In this document: positions 35,621 to 36,835 of the stretch, piece after piece
Position numbering within the stretch: the stretch's first letter is position 1
Layout: every line of letters starts with the position of its first letter
Source of the DNA: Chloroflexota bacterium
GTDB taxonomy: Bacteria > Chloroflexota > Anaerolineae > Ardenticatenales > JAADHH01
NCBI GenBank assembly: GCA_013151955.1
Contig: JAADHH010000047.1
Location: forward strand, 1 to 36,835
Direction: 5' to 3'
Length of the DNA: 36,835 bases
The notes under the pieces: generated by a model
Told to the model about the DNA's origin: nothing
The model's input: the letters and a program-made list of their open reading frames with translations, nothing else
Database searches by the model: none
Made by a program: the position numbers and the translations under genes

Positions 35621-36123
35621 TCAACATCGAGATCAAGGCGCGTTACCCGGACCATGCGCAAGCCCGTACCCACCTGGAACGGCTGCAGGCGCGGCGCGCC
35701 GGCGTCGAGCACCAGCGGGACACCTATTTTGTCGTGCCAAAGGGCCGGCTGAAGCTGCGCGAGCGGGACGCCGGCCCCGACCAACTGGTCTATTACGAGC
35801 GGCCCAACCAGGCCGGCCCCAAACGCAGCGACTACGTCCTCGTTCCGGTCGAAGATTCCACGGCCATGGGAGCGCTGCTGGAGCGCGCGCTCGGTGCCTG
35901 GGTGATTGTGGACAAACGGCGCGACGTGTGGCTCCTGGACAACGTGCGCATTCACCTGGACGATGTGAAAGGACTGGGAGCCTTTCTGGAATTCGAAGCT
36001 GTGTGCGAGGATGAAGAGGTATCCGCAGAATACGAGAAAGTACATGCCCTCATGAATGCCCTTGGAATCGGAGAGCAAGACCTGATCGAAGGTTCCTACA
36101 GCGATTTGCTGCTAGACCGGTGA
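35617..36123 (+). CDS. CYTH domain protein (class IV adenylate cyclase/CyaB-like)
   Basis: MINIEIKARYPD (ExExK), DTYFVVPKGRLKLRERD, LDDVKGLGAFLEFEAV; start overlaps the nnrE stop (ATGA). Confidence 0.9.
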   Translation: MINIEIKARYPDHAQARTHLERLQARRAGVEHQRDTYFVVPKGRLKLRERDAGPDQLVYYERPNQAGPKRSDYVLVPVEDSTAMGALLERALGAWVIVDKRRDVWLLDNVRIHLDDVKGLGAFLEFEAVCEDEEVSAEYEKVHALMNALGIGEQDLIEGSYSDLLLDR

Positions 36124-36126
36124 TCG

Positions 36127-36702
36127 GTGAAGAAACGCATCCGCGAAGCCCTGTCCCACCACCATTCCCGCGCTATCCATAGCCAGCGGTTTCGAGCCTC
36201 TGCCGTTTTGGTCCCGATTCTGGAAGGCCCTGTCTGGAAGGTGCTATTCACCAAACGGACCGAGAATCTGCGCAATCACAAAGGCCAAATCTGTTTTCCC
36301 GGCGGGTCTCGCGATGAGGGTGACGCGAACCTGCAGGTCACAGCTATGCGCGAATTGTACGAAGAGCTTGGTATCCTGGCGGATGATGTAGAGATTCTGG
36401 GACACCTGGACGATTACTCCACGGTGTCCGACTTTGTCATCACCCCCTTTGTGGGAGTCTTGCCCAAGGACTACGCATACCGCGTCAACCACGACGAAAT
36501 CGCCGAGCTGATCGAGGTTCCCCTGGCCTTCTTTCTCAACCCAGAAAACTGCCGGCGCGAATGGTGGGTGCGGAGCAATCGCCGGGGGTGGGTCTATTTC
36601 TATGACTATGGGGAGCACACCATCTGGGGGGTGACTGCACACATTTTGAAAAACTTCGTTGACCTGGTGTTTCAAGATGAGCCCCTCGCCGCCGGGCCAT
36701 AA
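36127..36702 (+). CDS. NUDIX hydrolase, CoA pyrophosphatase-like
   Basis: LFTKRTENLRNHKGQICFPGGSRDEGDANLQVTAMRELYEELGI; GTG start. Confidence 0.9.
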   Translation: MKKRIREALSHHHSRAIHSQRFRASAVLVPILEGPVWKVLFTKRTENLRNHKGQICFPGGSRDEGDANLQVTAMRELYEELGILADDVEILGHLDDYSTVSDFVITPFVGVLPKDYAYRVNHDEIAELIEVPLAFFLNPENCRREWWVRSNRRGWVYFYDYGEHTIWGVTAHILKNFVDLVFQDEPLAAGP

Positions 36703-36706
36703 GATT

Positions 36707-36739
36707 AGAAGTTCAACTTCTCTGAGAAGTTGAACCTCT
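36707..36739. repeat. Nested palindrome family, copy 3, 5 bp after the Nudix stop
   Basis: AGAAGTTCAACTTCTC-T-GAGAAGTTGAACCTCT, one mismatch from a perfect 16-bp inverted repeat. Confidence 0.9.
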
Positions 36740-36773
36740 TGGGTACTGGACTCTGGCGTTTTTTCTGTTTTTG

Positions 36774-36835
36774 CCACGGATTACACAGATTTTCACAGAA
36801 AAAACCTGGGAATCTGTGGAAATCCGTACCATCCG
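36774..36835. repeat. ACACAGATT-type repeat at the window end
   Basis: CACGGATTACACAGATTTTCACAGAAAAAACCTGGGAATCTGTGG shares the 21-mer ACACAGATTTTCACAGAAAAA with the 25263-25342 cluster. Confidence 0.85.

Overview
36.8 kb of bacterial DNA that looks chromosomal; the gene content suggests a Chloroflexota-like genome, possibly a whole metagenomic contig (inference). Most of it is housekeeping or metabolic: acyl carrier protein; a DHDPS/NAL-family aldolase; an OmpR-type two-component pair; a DUF4012 protein; a K+-independent-type H+-pyrophosphatase; a ketopantoate reductase-like protein; a LysM protein; two acyl-CoA dehydrogenases with etfBA; a phosphohexomutase with a GlmU-like protein; VanZ; scpA-tpiA-topA-manC; an orphan adenine DNA methyltransferase; a Gld-type ABC export operon; a UbiA prenyltransferase; modABC-mobB; and an nnrE-CYTH-Nudix cluster. 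I found no rRNA, tRNA, CRISPR, transposase or integrase. The non-coding DNA is more unusual than the genes. It holds an exact 90-bp direct repeat (1-90 and 25336-25425), a ~255-bp imperfect giant palindrome between topA and manC, a dispersed AGAAGTTCAACTTCT nested palindrome near gene ends, and word-like intergenic repeats. It also holds a terminator-like attenuator in the ABC operon leader, a wobble-perfect 16-bp hairpin at the predicted 5' end of the hppA mRNA, and two near-consensus promoters whose geometry predicts leaderless mRNAs. Two small genes missing from the ORF track were recovered by hand: a 40-aa membrane microprotein and a 49-aa DUF5679-like zinc ribbon that resembles the extra N-terminal domain of TopA in the same window. 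No clearly new multi-gene system is demonstrated. The best leads are the attenuator, the repeat families and the DUF5679 pair.
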